DNA from: Phycisphaeraceae bacterium | GTDB lineage: Bacteria > Planctomycetota > Phycisphaerae > Phycisphaerales > UBA1924 | Direction of reading: 5' to 3' | Assembly: GCA_026126305.1 (NCBI GenBank) | Contig: JAHCJI010000001.1 | Location: 186,001-250,000 of the forward strand | Length of the DNA stretch: 64,000 nucleotides | Part shown: one piece after another, positions 17,743 to 26,772 of the stretch | Numbering within the stretch: position 1 is the stretch's first letter | Layout: every line of letters starts with the position of its first letter | Translations under genes and position numbers: made by a program | The notes under the pieces: generated by a model | The model's input: the letters and a program-made list of their open reading frames with translations, nothing else | What the model was told of the DNA's origin: nothing | The model's database searches: none

Positions 17743-19149
17743 CTAGTTCCCGCCCCCGGGCCGATTCCCGCCGGGCTGATTCCCACCGGGTTGGTTGCCA
17801 CCGGGCTGGTTTCCGGGCTGGTTTCCGGGCTGGTTCGTCACCGTGCCCTGCCCATCGCTCTCCATGATCGTGGTCGCCTCGGGCCCGCCATCGAACCCGC
17901 CCGTCAACGCCTTGCGCACCGCCTCCTCGATCGAAGACCGGAACGTCTCGGCGTTGTACTCATTCAGCGTGAACACCAGCTTCCCGTCCTTGGTCACAAC
18001 GAACACCGTCGGGAAGCTGCTCACCGCATAATCCATCGCCACGGCGTCGGCGCCCGTCACCAGCGGGTACGTGCCCCCGCTTTCCTTCCACGCGTCGATC
18101 CCCGCCTGCACGCGGCCACGTTCACGCCAGGTCATGCTCAACACCGTCACCGGCTCGTCGGCGAAAGTCTTGGCGATCGCCTGGATATCCGCACGCGAGT
18201 CCCGTGAAGCGCCGCTCCAGCCGGCCCAGAAATCGAGCACCACCACGCGGCCGCTCAGGCTCTCCAGGCTCACCGTTTCGCCCTTGCCCGGGCCCTCGAC
18301 AATCGTCACCTCGAAGCCCTTGGCCGACGGGTAACTGGCCACCTGCCGCCCGGGGTCACGCGCCGGACGCACCGTCGTGTTGAACGCATACCCCGAAGGA
18401 CGCTCATACTCGAACACCGACTCGGGAATCGCCGTGTTCACGAGCATCTCGGTGATCGTGAACGTCTGCATGTTGTCCAGGCCAAGGCGCACCTCGCGAC
18501 GACGGGGCAGGTCGTCCTCCTGCCCGATCGACCAGCGGATCAACTGCCGCTGCTCCCCAAAGTTCACCGTCACGACGTCGCACACCGTATCGCCGATGAT
18601 CGCGCCGCCGATCTCGATGCTCAGCTCAACCTCGCCCCCGCCCAACTCTCGCTCGAAGGGCACCCGGTCAAAGAACTCCCCGATCCAGCCAGACTGCGCC
18701 ACCGTCACCGTCGGGTGACGGGCCGCCCGATGGAATCGCTCGTACACCGTCCGAAGCTTGTGATCGGTGTAGGTGATGTTCGGGCCCTTACGCATCACGT
18801 CGAAGGCCAACTCTTCCGTGTCCCCCGTCGCCGGGTTGCGAACCACCGTCTTGCCGATGCGACGGTGGTCCCAATCCGACGCCTCGCCCTCGCCAACGCG
18901 CTGCGCCCAAACCGTGCTCTCAAGCTGCGCGATCGTCCCAAACAAAGGACCAGCGCTCGTCACGCTCCCCTTGTACTGGAGCGTCCGAACCTTCGAGATC
19001 GCCTCGCGAGACTCCTCCAAACGGTCCCGGGCAACGCCGGCGTCCTGCGACAACGCAACCGCGGACGAATACACCAGACTCCCAACAACACCAACCAGCG
19101 AAAGCACAAAGCCCCGGGCCGGTCGTCCAAGAATTGCGCCAGACAGCAT
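17743..19149 (-). CDS. Exported thioredoxin-fold protein lacking the CxxC cysteines, with Asn-Gln-Pro-Gly repeat tail
   Basis: The 468-residue protein has an N-terminal hydrophobic export segment and a DUF2092-like middle of strands (DTVCDVVTVNF, DNMQTFTITEM). A TlpA/AlkHP-type thioredoxin fold follows from ~280. At the redox site, where WCxxC is expected, it reads FWAGWSGASRDS, so both cysteines are gone. The cis-Pro strand is kept (VSSFPTVFVVTKDGKLVF). The C-terminus is a run of NQPG/GNQPGG repeats. It cannot act as a disulfide reductase; a binding or scaffold role is inference. ATG at 19149 has AAAGGAGG at ideal spacing. Confidence 0.8.
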   Translation of the reverse strand: MLSGAILGRPARGFVLSLVGVVGSLVYSSAVALSQDAGVARDRLEESREAISKVRTLQYKGSVTSAGPLFGTIAQLESTVWAQRVGEGEASDWDHRRIGKTVVRNPATGDTEELAFDVMRKGPNITYTDHKLRTVYERFHRAARHPTVTVAQSGWIGEFFDRVPFERELGGGEVELSIEIGGAIIGDTVCDVVTVNFGEQRQLIRWSIGQEDDLPRRREVRLGLDNMQTFTITEMLVNTAIPESVFEYERPSGYAFNTTVRPARDPGRQVASYPSAKGFEVTIVEGPGKGETVSLESLSGRVVVLDFWAGWSGASRDSRADIQAIAKTFADEPVTVLSMTWRERGRVQAGIDAWKESGGTYPLVTGADAVAMDYAVSSFPTVFVVTKDGKLVFTLNEYNAETFRSSIEEAVRKALTGGFDGGPEATTIMESDGQGTVTNQPGNQPGNQPGGNQPGGNQPGGNRPGGGN

Positions 19150-19462
19150 CAATACGCCTCCTTTGAAGGTCAACAATCCTCAATCGGCGAGCCGATCAGC
19201 CGGGCCCAGACTACAGACCCTTCCACGCCCAAGCAAGGCCCGATGTTCCTACCGATGCGCCGCAGACGCCAGCCTGCCAAGCAATGCCAGCACCACACAA
19301 ACCCTGTCGGCTACTCGCTATCCTATCTGCGACAGGTTCCCAGCATCACCAGCAACCCCGCACGATCCTGACGACCAAACTCAACCCGCTTTTGTTATCG
19401 GGCCACAAACCAGCCGAATGCCGGCACGTATCATCAAGAAAGCATCACGGAGTGCAGCATCC
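19150..19462. other. Divergent intergenic region upstream of phhA
   Basis: This 313-base stretch separates two divergent genes, so it should hold both promoters. I could not identify convincing -35/-10 pairs, hairpins or repeats. AAAGGAGG at its left edge belongs to the thioredoxin-like gene. Confidence 0.5.
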
Positions 19463-20311
19463 ATGCGAGGCGACATCGAATACAGCAAGGTCATCGACAG
19501 CGACGAGGCACGCCTCGCCCAGGCAGCAGCCGACAAGGCACCCTACCAGCCCTCCGCCGACATCGATACCGATAAGTTCTACATCACCCAACGCATGGAC
19601 CTCTACACGCCCGAGAACCATGAAGTCTGGCGCACGCTCTTCACCGAACGCATGAAGACCCTCGACCACCAGGCATCCAAGGTCTTCCTCGACGGCATGC
19701 GCGCCATCGGCCTGCCCGCCGACGCAGTCCCCGCCGTCGCAAACATAAACAACAACCTCGCACGCCTCACCGGCTGGGCAAGCCGACCCGTCCCGGGCTA
19801 CCTCCCAGCCAAGGCCTTCTTCGCCTGCCTCGCCAAGCGACAGTTCCCAACCACCATCACCATCCGCCCCAAGCGACTGCTCAACTACCTCCCCGAGCCA
19901 GACATCTTCCACGACATCTTCGGCCACGTCCCACTCCACGCAGACCCCGTCTTCGCCGAGTTCCTCCAGACCTACGGCAAGGCCGCCCTGCACTGCGACG
20001 ACCCCTACCACATCGAACGCCTCGGACGCCTCTTCTGGTTCACCGTCGAGTTCGGGCTCATCCAGGAAGAAGGCCGCACCAAGCTCTACGGCTCGGGCCT
20101 CATCAGCAGCCTGGGCGAGAGCGAGCACGCCCTGCACAGCCCCAACGTCGACCGACGCCCCTTCGACCTCGACCGCGTCTGCGACACCCCCTTCGAGATC
20201 GACCACTACCAGCCCATCCTCTACGTCCTGGACAGCTTCGAGCAACTCCGCGACGCCATGAACAACTACGCCAACCGCGTCCTCAACGCCCGCAAAGCAA
20301 ACGCCGCATAA
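19463..20311 (+). CDS. phhA: Phenylalanine 4-monooxygenase
   Basis: PhhA hydroxylates phenylalanine to tyrosine with iron, oxygen and tetrahydropterin. The 282 residues carry the iron ligands in PDIFHDIFGHVPLH (two His) and FWFTVEFGL (Glu), and the pterin-pocket region. Length matches bacterial single-domain enzymes without the eukaryotic ACT domain. ATG at 19463 has a CGGAG ten bases upstream. A pterin recycling gene (phhB) is not adjacent. A GC-rich hairpin follows. Confidence 0.95.
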   Translation: MRGDIEYSKVIDSDEARLAQAAADKAPYQPSADIDTDKFYITQRMDLYTPENHEVWRTLFTERMKTLDHQASKVFLDGMRAIGLPADAVPAVANINNNLARLTGWASRPVPGYLPAKAFFACLAKRQFPTTITIRPKRLLNYLPEPDIFHDIFGHVPLHADPVFAEFLQTYGKAALHCDDPYHIERLGRLFWFTVEFGLIQEEGRTKLYGSGLISSLGESEHALHSPNVDRRPFDLDRVCDTPFEIDHYQPILYVLDSFEQLRDAMNNYANRVLNARKANAA

Positions 20312-20322
20312 CTCCCGACGAA

Positions 20323-20341
20323 CCCCCGCCGTGAGGCGGGG
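20323..20341 (+). terminator. Hairpin after phhA
   Basis: CCCCCGCC and GGCGGGGG form an 8-bp stem around GTGA, starting eleven bases after the phhA stop. No T-run follows, so termination efficiency is uncertain. Confidence 0.5.
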
Positions 20342-20433
20342 GGCACGAAGGTACTTGCGCTTTCTTTGCCTATCCCGGTGCCACTCTTACGGGCCCTATG
20401 CATCAAGTCTCACACCCAAGCCTACCATCCCCC

Positions 20434-21009
20434 ATGTCCGCCCTCCCACGCAACCCGAGCGATTTCGGATACGCCGGACTGCGGATGACCGCCGACGAGT
20501 TCCTCGCCCTCGGCCACACCCCCGAACATTATGAACTCATCGATGGAGTGGTCACCATGACCCCAAGCCCGCGCCCCGTCCACGGCGAACTCATCGCGTG
20601 CGTCGTCCAGCAGGCGGGCTCCCAACTCGGCCAGGCCGCGCGCATCTTCACAGAGATCGACCTGCGACTCACCGATGCCAAGGTATACCGCCCCGACATC
20701 AGCATCTACAAGCGAGACCGGCTGCCCCCGCGAGTCGATGCGCTCACACTGCCGCCCGACCTCATCGTCGAGGTCCTCTCCGCCGGAACCATGGCCTTCG
20801 ACCTCACCACCAAACGCGACGACTACGAAACCTTCGGCGTGAACGAGTACTGGGCCATCGACCCCAACACCGCGCGACTGCGCTGCTGGCAACGCAACCG
20901 CAACCAGTTGCTCGAAGTCCCAGTCACGGGCAACCGATCCCCATCGAGCGCGCTGCCGGGCCTCGTTCTCGACCTCGCCCCCATACGAGCCATCGCCAAC
21001 CCGCAATAA
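20434..21009 (+). CDS. Uma2-family (DUF820) putative restriction-like endonuclease
   Basis: The 191-residue protein matches the Uma2 fold: ELIDGVVTMTPSP near residue 35, then the PD-(D/E)xK-type core YRPDISIY and PDLIVEVLS, followed by KRDDYETFGVNEYWAIDP. Members are common in cyanobacteria and planctomycetes, in many copies, with no settled function; nuclease activity is inferred from the fold. ATG at 20434 is used; ATG at 20398 is in frame. It overlaps nothing and converges on glyS. Confidence 0.9.
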   Translation: MSALPRNPSDFGYAGLRMTADEFLALGHTPEHYELIDGVVTMTPSPRPVHGELIACVVQQAGSQLGQAARIFTEIDLRLTDAKVYRPDISIYKRDRLPPRVDALTLPPDLIVEVLSAGTMAFDLTTKRDDYETFGVNEYWAIDPNTARLRCWQRNRNQLLEVPVTGNRSPSSALPGLVLDLAPIRAIANPQ

Positions 21010-21012
21010 CCC

Positions 21013-22710
21013 TCACCCCCCAATCTTCTCCCCCAACCAATCCACCACCCGATCCAACGAAATCCGCTCCTGCGCGAGCGTGTCCCGGTCGCGGCACGTC
21101 ACCGTCTGGTCCTCGAGCGTCTGCCCGTCGATCGTAAAGCACACCGGGCACCCCGCCTCGTCCATCCGCGCATACCGCTTGCCGATGCTCTGCTTCGCGT
21201 CGTACTCGATCAGCCCCAGGTGCCCGAACCGCCGGCGTAAATCCCCCACCAGCTTCTCGCCCACCTCGGGCATCCCGTCCTTGTTCACAAGCGGATACAC
21301 CGCCGCCTTGATCGGCGCCATGCTCGGGTGGAACTTCATCACCACCTTGCTCGCCCGAGATTCATCGGGCGTGAACGCCTCGCACAACAGCGCCAGCACC
21401 CCGCGCGTCAGCCCCGCCGCCGGCTCGATCACGTCGGGCAGATACCGCTCGTTGCGCTCCTGATCAAAATACGCGATCTTCTTGCCAGAGTGCTGCTCGT
21501 GCTGCGAAAGGTCGAAGTTCCCCCGGTGCGCCACGCCCTCCAGCTCGCCAAACCCAGGGTGCGTAAAGGGCCAGCGATACTCGATGTCGTACGTCCCCGC
21601 ACCCGCCTTGGCATAGTGCGCCAACTCGTCATCATCATGCTTGCGCACGATCATGTTCGCCTCGCTCAACCCAACGCCCATCCACCACCGACGCCGCTCC
21701 TCCACCCAGAAGTCCAGCCAACCCCGAGCCTCGTCCTTGTGGCAGAAGAACTCCATCTCCATCTGCTCGAACTCGCGAGAACGGAAAATAAAGTTCCGAG
21801 GCGTCACCTCGTTGCGAAACGCCTTGCCGATCTGCGCAATCCCAAACGGCACACGCACCCGTGTCGTGTCCACGATGTTCGCAAAGTTCAGAAAAATCCC
21901 CTGCGCCGTCTCGGGACGCAGGTACGCCTTGTCGTCCTCGCTGGCCGTGGCGCCGACGTAGGTCTGGAACATGAGGTTGAAGTCACGCGGAGCCGTGAGG
22001 CTCTCGGTTTGCGTTGCTGGAGAGAGACGAGGCCACTTCTCCGGTGCCGATACGAGTGGATGAGCCCACCCTGGTGGGGTGAAGTTCACGCCAAGGTGTT
22101 TCAGTTGCCGTTTCGACAGACGCCTTTGAGCAGCCGCAACCGCTTCCTCTGCTGAGTCGCCTTGCTCGGAAACGATGATCGCAGGAAGCCCGAGATTAGC
22201 GGCTCGCTGCGAGTACTCCGCGCGCCAGGTTTGAAACAGTCGTTGGATCTCGGCGCGTTCTTCTAGCGAGGCGTCTGGCGCCTTCTCAAGTAAGGCGACG
22301 GCATCTTCAAGAGATGCATAGAGCTCTTTTGCTTGATCAAGCGAAAAGAATCCAACCAGGAAGATCTTGTCAGCTCGATACCTTTGCTTGGATTCTTTGC
22401 AATCCACCATCGGATCGCTGAACCCACCCACATGCCCGCTCGCCTCCCACACCCGCGGGTTCTGGATAATGCTCGAATCCACCCCCACGATCGACACCGG
22501 CTTCCCATCGCGCACCGGCGGCGTCAGCGTCATGTCGCGCCACCACCGGTCCGCCAGGTTCTTCTTCAACTGCGCGCCCAGCGGGCCATAGTCCCAGAAG
22601 CCGTTCAACCCGCCATAGATCTCGCTGGCCGGAAATATGAACCCGCGCCGCTTGCACAGGCTCACCAACTCCTCCATCGACTTCGCCCCGCCCGCCACCA
22701 CGTCACTCAT
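21013..22710 (-). CDS. glyS: Glycyl-tRNA synthetase, dimeric single-chain type
   Basis: This class II synthetase charges tRNA-Gly. The 565 residues carry motif 1 (GFWDYGPLGAQLKKNL), motif 2 (FRNEVTPRNFIFRSREFEQMEME, residues split here by quotation only) and the C-terminal anticodon domain (SMAPIKAAVYPL). It is the archaeal/eukaryote-like alpha2 type, not the alpha2beta2 type. Between DPMVDCKESKQRYRAD and LTAPRDFNLMFQT lies an insert of roughly 115 residues that is mostly helical. Its codons (about 21990-22400) are clearly lower in GC3 than the flanks. ATG at 22710 has GGAG six bases upstream. Confidence 0.95.
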   Translation of the reverse strand: MSDVVAGGAKSMEELVSLCKRRGFIFPASEIYGGLNGFWDYGPLGAQLKKNLADRWWRDMTLTPPVRDGKPVSIVGVDSSIIQNPRVWEASGHVGGFSDPMVDCKESKQRYRADKIFLVGFFSLDQAKELYASLEDAVALLEKAPDASLEERAEIQRLFQTWRAEYSQRAANLGLPAIIVSEQGDSAEEAVAAAQRRLSKRQLKHLGVNFTPPGWAHPLVSAPEKWPRLSPATQTESLTAPRDFNLMFQTYVGATASEDDKAYLRPETAQGIFLNFANIVDTTRVRVPFGIAQIGKAFRNEVTPRNFIFRSREFEQMEMEFFCHKDEARGWLDFWVEERRRWWMGVGLSEANMIVRKHDDDELAHYAKAGAGTYDIEYRWPFTHPGFGELEGVAHRGNFDLSQHEQHSGKKIAYFDQERNERYLPDVIEPAAGLTRGVLALLCEAFTPDESRASKVVMKFHPSMAPIKAAVYPLVNKDGMPEVGEKLVGDLRRRFGHLGLIEYDAKQSIGKRYARMDEAGCPVCFTIDGQTLEDQTVTCRDRDTLAQERISLDRVVDWLGEKIGG

Positions 22711-22752
22711 CAATATCTCCAGCGCGACTGTCCGACCCTTCCCGATGCCCCT

Positions 22753-23418
22753 TCAGCCCCCAAACGCCGCACGCACCAAATCCCCAAACGATACACGCTC
22801 GGCCTGCTCACGCACCTGCGACTCGATAGCCTCGAACTCCAGAATCTTCGGTGCCTCCACCAAGGGCCGCCGCCGAGACTCGTCCACCCGCACCAGCCCC
22901 AGCGCCCCCTGCCCCGTCACGCTCACCTGCCACACGCCCTCGCCCAGCGACCGATACACCGCCTTGCCCACCAGCGAGCCGGGGTCCTCCCAGTCCACGT
23001 CCGCAAGGGCCGGGTCGATCAACACCCCATCCACCGGCGGCGTCCGAGCATCAAACACACGCCGAATCCACAACCGGCCACCGATCACCACATAGTCGAC
23101 GTAGATCTCCCCACTGGGGTCATACGGCGTCGCCACTTCGTGCAAGACACCAAGCCGATTGCGAACACGGACGTGCAAGGAACCATCATCAACCACCAGT
23201 TCCGTCACGGCCGACTGCGAGACCGCCTCGTTAAACTGGGCAAGCAAGGACGCGTAGTCCTGCGAGACAGCCAAAAGGCGATCGCGATAGATATCGGACT
23301 TCAAATCCGACCTCGCCTTCGCAAGGACCAGATAACCGCCGACCAAGGTGCCCACGATGGTAATCAGGGCAAGCCCGGACAGTAATTTTGTCCCCGAACT
23401 ACGTTTTTCGCTTGACAT
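22753..23418 (-). CDS. Hypothetical membrane-anchored protein
   Basis: The 221-residue protein has one N-terminal membrane segment (LLSGLALITIVGTLVGGYLVLA). A helical linker follows (KARSDLKSDIYRDRLLAVSQDYASLLAQF, quoted in part), then a beta-rich domain likely outside the cytoplasm. No family is recognised. It ends 42 bases upstream of glyS on the same strand. Confidence 0.65.
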   Translation of the reverse strand: MSSEKRSSGTKLLSGLALITIVGTLVGGYLVLAKARSDLKSDIYRDRLLAVSQDYASLLAQFNEAVSQSAVTELVVDDGSLHVRVRNRLGVLHEVATPYDPSGEIYVDYVVIGGRLWIRRVFDARTPPVDGVLIDPALADVDWEDPGSLVGKAVYRSLGEGVWQVSVTGQGALGLVRVDESRRRPLVEAPKILEFEAIESQVREQAERVSFGDLVRAAFGG

Positions 23419-23825
23419 GGCCGCCCTTTTGGGTCATTGTATAGGTGGAGAGAACGGAGGGCAGAGGCATACTCACCCATCTGCACATATCAGACTAGGT
23501 GAAAGACGTACTTGAGCGAAACTCGTTCAGGTTCGTTGCATTGGCACACCAATCTCTCGCGTTGTGGCCGTCGTGGATCGTGGCGGCCAGGTTGTCCAAG
23601 CCCCAACACGGGGCAGTGCTCAGGTCGCACGGAGTGCGACATGGGCACCTGACACAGTTGCACGAGATCCGTGGGGGTCGTGTCCGTTGACAGAACGTCC
23701 GTTGACCAACACACCGCAGACTTGCTGACCCGAGGCCGTTCGTATGACGGCCACGGTTTGTTTCCTGCGTCCGGCCGTGTGGCCGGCGCACCCATCGAGT
23801 CCATACGAAAATGGGGTTTGTAGAG
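23419..23825 (+). other. 407-base leader region of a secreted dockerin protein
   Basis: It contains a 10-base direct repeat GTCCGTTGAC (23682-23691 and 23697-23706) that includes TTGACA at 23687. A hairpin CCGGCC-GTGT-GGCCGG lies at 23771-23786, 40 bases before the start codon. No good -10 box sits at the right distance from either TTGAC. Short open frames here look non-coding. The repeat may be an operator, and the hairpin could protect the mRNA end; both are inference. Confidence 0.45.
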
Positions 23826-25775
23826 ATGAAGAATACTCAGAAGGTTTTTGCCGCTTCGGCCCTCGTGGCCCTCGCCGGCACCGCGTTCGCCCAGGTTACC
23901 CCCGGTTCCTTTACCCCCGACGCAGTCGACAACATGGAGAGCTACCCCGGTGGTCGCGTCTTCATTGGCTCGCTGTTCGGTGGCTCCGTCCCGGTGGTCG
24001 CCAGCCCCCTGAACCTCGCCTCGATCAACATCGCGGCGGGTGACACCTGGTTCGACTTCCGCTCGAGCCCGGCTCCCCAGATCCAGCCCACCTCGGGCAC
24101 CAAGTTCGGTTCGATCTTCGGCTTCGGCGGTATCGAACTGAACTTCGCCGGCATCGGCGGCATCTCCGCCTTCTCGGCCTCGCTGTGCGCCGCCGGCTTC
24201 GGCGTCGACACCATCGAGTTCTTCGACCTCGACGGCAACAACATCGGCACCTTCCAGGACTTCGACGGCTTCGGCGCCGGCGGCATCATGGAAACCCAGT
24301 CCTTCACCTCCACCGTCGCCATCGGCCGCGTCCGCATCGACGGCCCCGAGACCACCATCGACGACGTGGCCTACGCCCAGGGCGACCTGCCCGCTCAGAT
24401 CCTGCTCTATTCCGAAGGTCTGGCTGGGTTCCGCCACGAGCAGAGCGCCGCCGACAGCCTCGGCCTGAACTACGACCACATCATCAGCGACACCGCCGCC
24501 CTGAACAGCGCCATCGCCAGCGGCGACTACCGCTTCGCCATCATCCACCAGCCCGCGAACAACTTCGCCGCTGGCTTCGACGGCCTCCTCAGCAGCTTCG
24601 TCTCCGGTGGCAACCGTGTCCACTTCTCCTTCTGGAACCTCGACGCTTCGCCCAGCCTCCAGAGCACCCTGGGCGTCGCCAGCGCCGTCGACTTCTTCGC
24701 TCCCCGTCCGGTCTTCAACAACGCCAGCCACCCCTCGTGGGGCGCTGCTCCCAGCCCCGTGGCCGTCAGCGGCTCCGACCCCTGGAACGACAACGGCGAC
24801 CTCATGACCGCCGCTTCCGGCGCCGAGATCGTCTCCACCTTCGACTCCACCACCGGCCCGGGCGCCACCATCGTCGCCAACGACAACAAGACCCTCGTCA
24901 ACGGCTTCGAGTACGACTCGATGGACGCCAGCGGCGTCACCCGCCTGCTCATCGCCCAGATTGACTGGGTCCGCACCGCGGCTCCCCCGCCCCCGCCCCC
25001 CGGCTGCCAGGTCGTCGCCTTCACCGGCTCGGATACCAAGCCCATCCTCGACAACGCCCTCGCTCAGGCTGGCATCACGCCCGACCTGCGCCTGTTCGAT
25101 GACTTCTTCGGGCTGACCAACGCCCTGAACAACCCCGACTTCGGTCTGGCCGTCATCAGCAACCCCTGCTGCTTCTTCGACGGCGGCACCCCGGGCGCTC
25201 TGGCCAACTTCGTCGCCAACGGCAACCACGTCCACATGTCCTTCTGGAACATGGACGCCGAGCCCAGCCTCCAGGCCACCATGGGAATCGCCAGCGCCGT
25301 CGACTTCTTCACCCAGCGCCCCGTCTTCCCGCAGGGCGGTCACCCGTCGTGGGGCTCGGTCACCAGCGTGCCCATCGACCCCGCTCCGACTCCCTGGTTC
25401 GACAACGGCGACACCATGACCCCCGCCGCGGGCGGCACGGTTGTCGGCGTCTTCGATGCCCCCGGTAGCGGCCAGGGCGCCATCATCGTCGCCAACGGCG
25501 ATCGCACCCTCTTCAACGGCTTCGACTACGACTCCATGGACACCTCCGCCGTCACCAACCTCGTCGCTGCCCAGCTCGGCTGGATCGGCGATCCCTGTGG
25601 CGCCGGCTGCTACGCCGACTGCGACGGCGACGGCATCCTCACCATCTTCGACTTCCTCTGCTTCCAGAACGCATTCGCCACCAGCGATCCCTACGCGGAT
25701 TGCGACGGCGACGGCCTGTTCACCATCTTCGACTTCCTCTGCTTCCAGAACGCCTTCGCTGTCGGCTGCGACTAA
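23826..25775 (+). CDS. Secreted protein with duplicated domain and C-terminal GC-type dockerin
   Basis: The 649-residue protein has a clean signal peptide (cut after AFA, residue ~22) and a beta-rich N-terminal domain. Two homologous ~190-residue repeats follow, beginning near ILLYSEGLAGF and CQVVAFTGSD. Each contains GN(R/H)VHxSFWNxDAxPSLQ, SAVDFF and a repeated NGFxYDSMD. The repeats look like a Rossmann-type ThuA/glutaminase-like fold without an obvious catalytic triad. The chain ends in two DCDGDG-xx-TIFDFLCFQNAFA units and GCD. Codons favour CTG and GCT more than neighbours, which may mean high expression. A strong terminator follows. Confidence 0.85.
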   Translation: MKNTQKVFAASALVALAGTAFAQVTPGSFTPDAVDNMESYPGGRVFIGSLFGGSVPVVASPLNLASINIAAGDTWFDFRSSPAPQIQPTSGTKFGSIFGFGGIELNFAGIGGISAFSASLCAAGFGVDTIEFFDLDGNNIGTFQDFDGFGAGGIMETQSFTSTVAIGRVRIDGPETTIDDVAYAQGDLPAQILLYSEGLAGFRHEQSAADSLGLNYDHIISDTAALNSAIASGDYRFAIIHQPANNFAAGFDGLLSSFVSGGNRVHFSFWNLDASPSLQSTLGVASAVDFFAPRPVFNNASHPSWGAAPSPVAVSGSDPWNDNGDLMTAASGAEIVSTFDSTTGPGATIVANDNKTLVNGFEYDSMDASGVTRLLIAQIDWVRTAAPPPPPPGCQVVAFTGSDTKPILDNALAQAGITPDLRLFDDFFGLTNALNNPDFGLAVISNPCCFFDGGTPGALANFVANGNHVHMSFWNMDAEPSLQATMGIASAVDFFTQRPVFPQGGHPSWGSVTSVPIDPAPTPWFDNGDTMTPAAGGTVVGVFDAPGSGQGAIIVANGDRTLFNGFDYDSMDTSAVTNLVAAQLGWIGDPCGAGCYADCDGDGILTIFDFLCFQNAFATSDPYADCDGDGLFTIFDFLCFQNAFAVGCD

Positions 25776-25815
25776 GCCGAATACGCGATTCGCGAAACCT
25801 TCTGAGTAATCGCAG

Positions 25816-25845
25816 GGCCCCGGAGAAATCCGGGGCCTTGTTCTT
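25816..25845 (+). terminator. Terminator after the 649-residue dockerin protein
   Basis: GGCCCCGG and CCGGGGCC form a perfect 8-bp stem with loop AGAAAT, followed by TTGTTCTT. An almost identical hairpin ends the next gene. Confidence 0.85.
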
Positions 25846-25943
25846 GCATGGTGTCAAAACTATCGGACGGCGTCAGGCAAACTTTCTTCCCTTCCACACC
25901 AATCGCACAAAACACCAGCCCGATGAACAGCGTAATCGCCTCC

Positions 25944-26696
25944 ATGAAGCACCAATACTGCACCACCGCCGCCGTCCTCGCCATCGCCTCTCTCGCCACC
26001 GCACAAGTCACCATGACCGAGATCGGGGCACAGTCTCCGCCCGATACCCTCGATGGCTACAACCTCGCACCCGCGCCGACCGACGAACGCCCCTTCTTCG
26101 ATGCCTACGACTCGATCGACCTCGGCGGTGGCCTCAACCTCACCCTCGAATACCAGCTCATCCACTTCGGCGTGCCCGACCAGGGATGGAGGCCTTGGAG
26201 CCACGAGTACACCGGGTCGGCCTACTTCCTCGATCCCGGCACCGACACCCAGGTCCGCATGCGCCCGCGCAGCCAGGCCAACGCCATCGTCGTCTACATC
26301 GATCCACGCGACGATTCCCGCGAGTTTGAGTTCGAGATCGTCGGCTTCTCCGAATCCGGAGACGTCCAGTCCATCCGCGCCGCCATCCGCGGCGGCGAGG
26401 CCCAGGGTTTTGGCATCTCCGTCCCCCAAACCGATCGCATCACCCAGATCGCCGTCATCAACACCGACCGAAGCGCGGGCGGATTCGTCGTCGGCCAGTT
26501 CCTCCGCGATGATGGACTCGCCTCGGGCTGCTACGCAGACTTTGACGGCGACGGAGAACTGACCATCTTCGACTTCCTCGCCTATCAGAACGCATTCGCC
26601 GCGAGCGATCCAGCCGCCGATTGCGACGGCGACGGCTCCCTCACCATCTTCGACTTCCTCTGCTTCCAGAACGAATTCGCCGCCGGTTGCCCCTGA
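25944..26696 (+). CDS. Secreted protein with GC-type dockerin module
   Basis: The 250-residue protein starts with a signal peptide (MKHQYCTTAAVLAIASLATA). A single beta-sandwich-like domain of ~165 residues follows, then two dockerin units (DFDGDGELTIFDFLAYQ and DCDGDGSLTIFDFLCFQ) ending AAGCP. Function of the N-domain is unknown. No clear Shine-Dalgarno precedes either ATG at 25944 or the in-frame ATG at 25923. It lies in tandem with the preceding dockerin protein, each with its own terminator. Confidence 0.82.
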   Translation: MKHQYCTTAAVLAIASLATAQVTMTEIGAQSPPDTLDGYNLAPAPTDERPFFDAYDSIDLGGGLNLTLEYQLIHFGVPDQGWRPWSHEYTGSAYFLDPGTDTQVRMRPRSQANAIVVYIDPRDDSREFEFEIVGFSESGDVQSIRAAIRGGEAQGFGISVPQTDRITQIAVINTDRSAGGFVVGQFLRDDGLASGCYADFDGDGELTIFDFLAYQNAFAASDPAADCDGDGSLTIFDFLCFQNEFAAGCP

Positions 26697-26724
26697 TCCA
26701 CATCCGACCACCGCAGGAACACAA

Positions 26725-26752
26725 GGCCCCGGAGCAATCCGGGGCCATTTTT
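26725..26752 (+). terminator. Terminator after second tandem dockerin gene
   Basis: GGCCCCGG and CCGGGGCC pair around AGCAAT and are followed by ATTTTTC. Stem and loop nearly copy the hairpin at 25816. Confidence 0.88.
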
Positions 26753-26772
26753 CGTTTCATGCACGCGAAAGA

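Noticed and set aside
17750..17840. Short tandem repeats that could suggest a CRISPR or satellite
   Set aside because: The repeats encode NQPG/GNQPGG at the end of the thioredoxin-like protein; unit length is too short and there are no spacers. No CRISPR array was seen anywhere.
23495..23791. 98-codon minus-strand frame in the leader region
   Set aside because: No ribosome site, Cys/Arg/Thr-rich random composition, and it spans the likely promoter of the plus-strand gene.
23490..25343. 617-codon minus-strand open frame
   Set aside because: It lies opposite the dockerin protein at 23826 and shows only the repetitive Asp/Gly/Val composition of a high-GC shadow.
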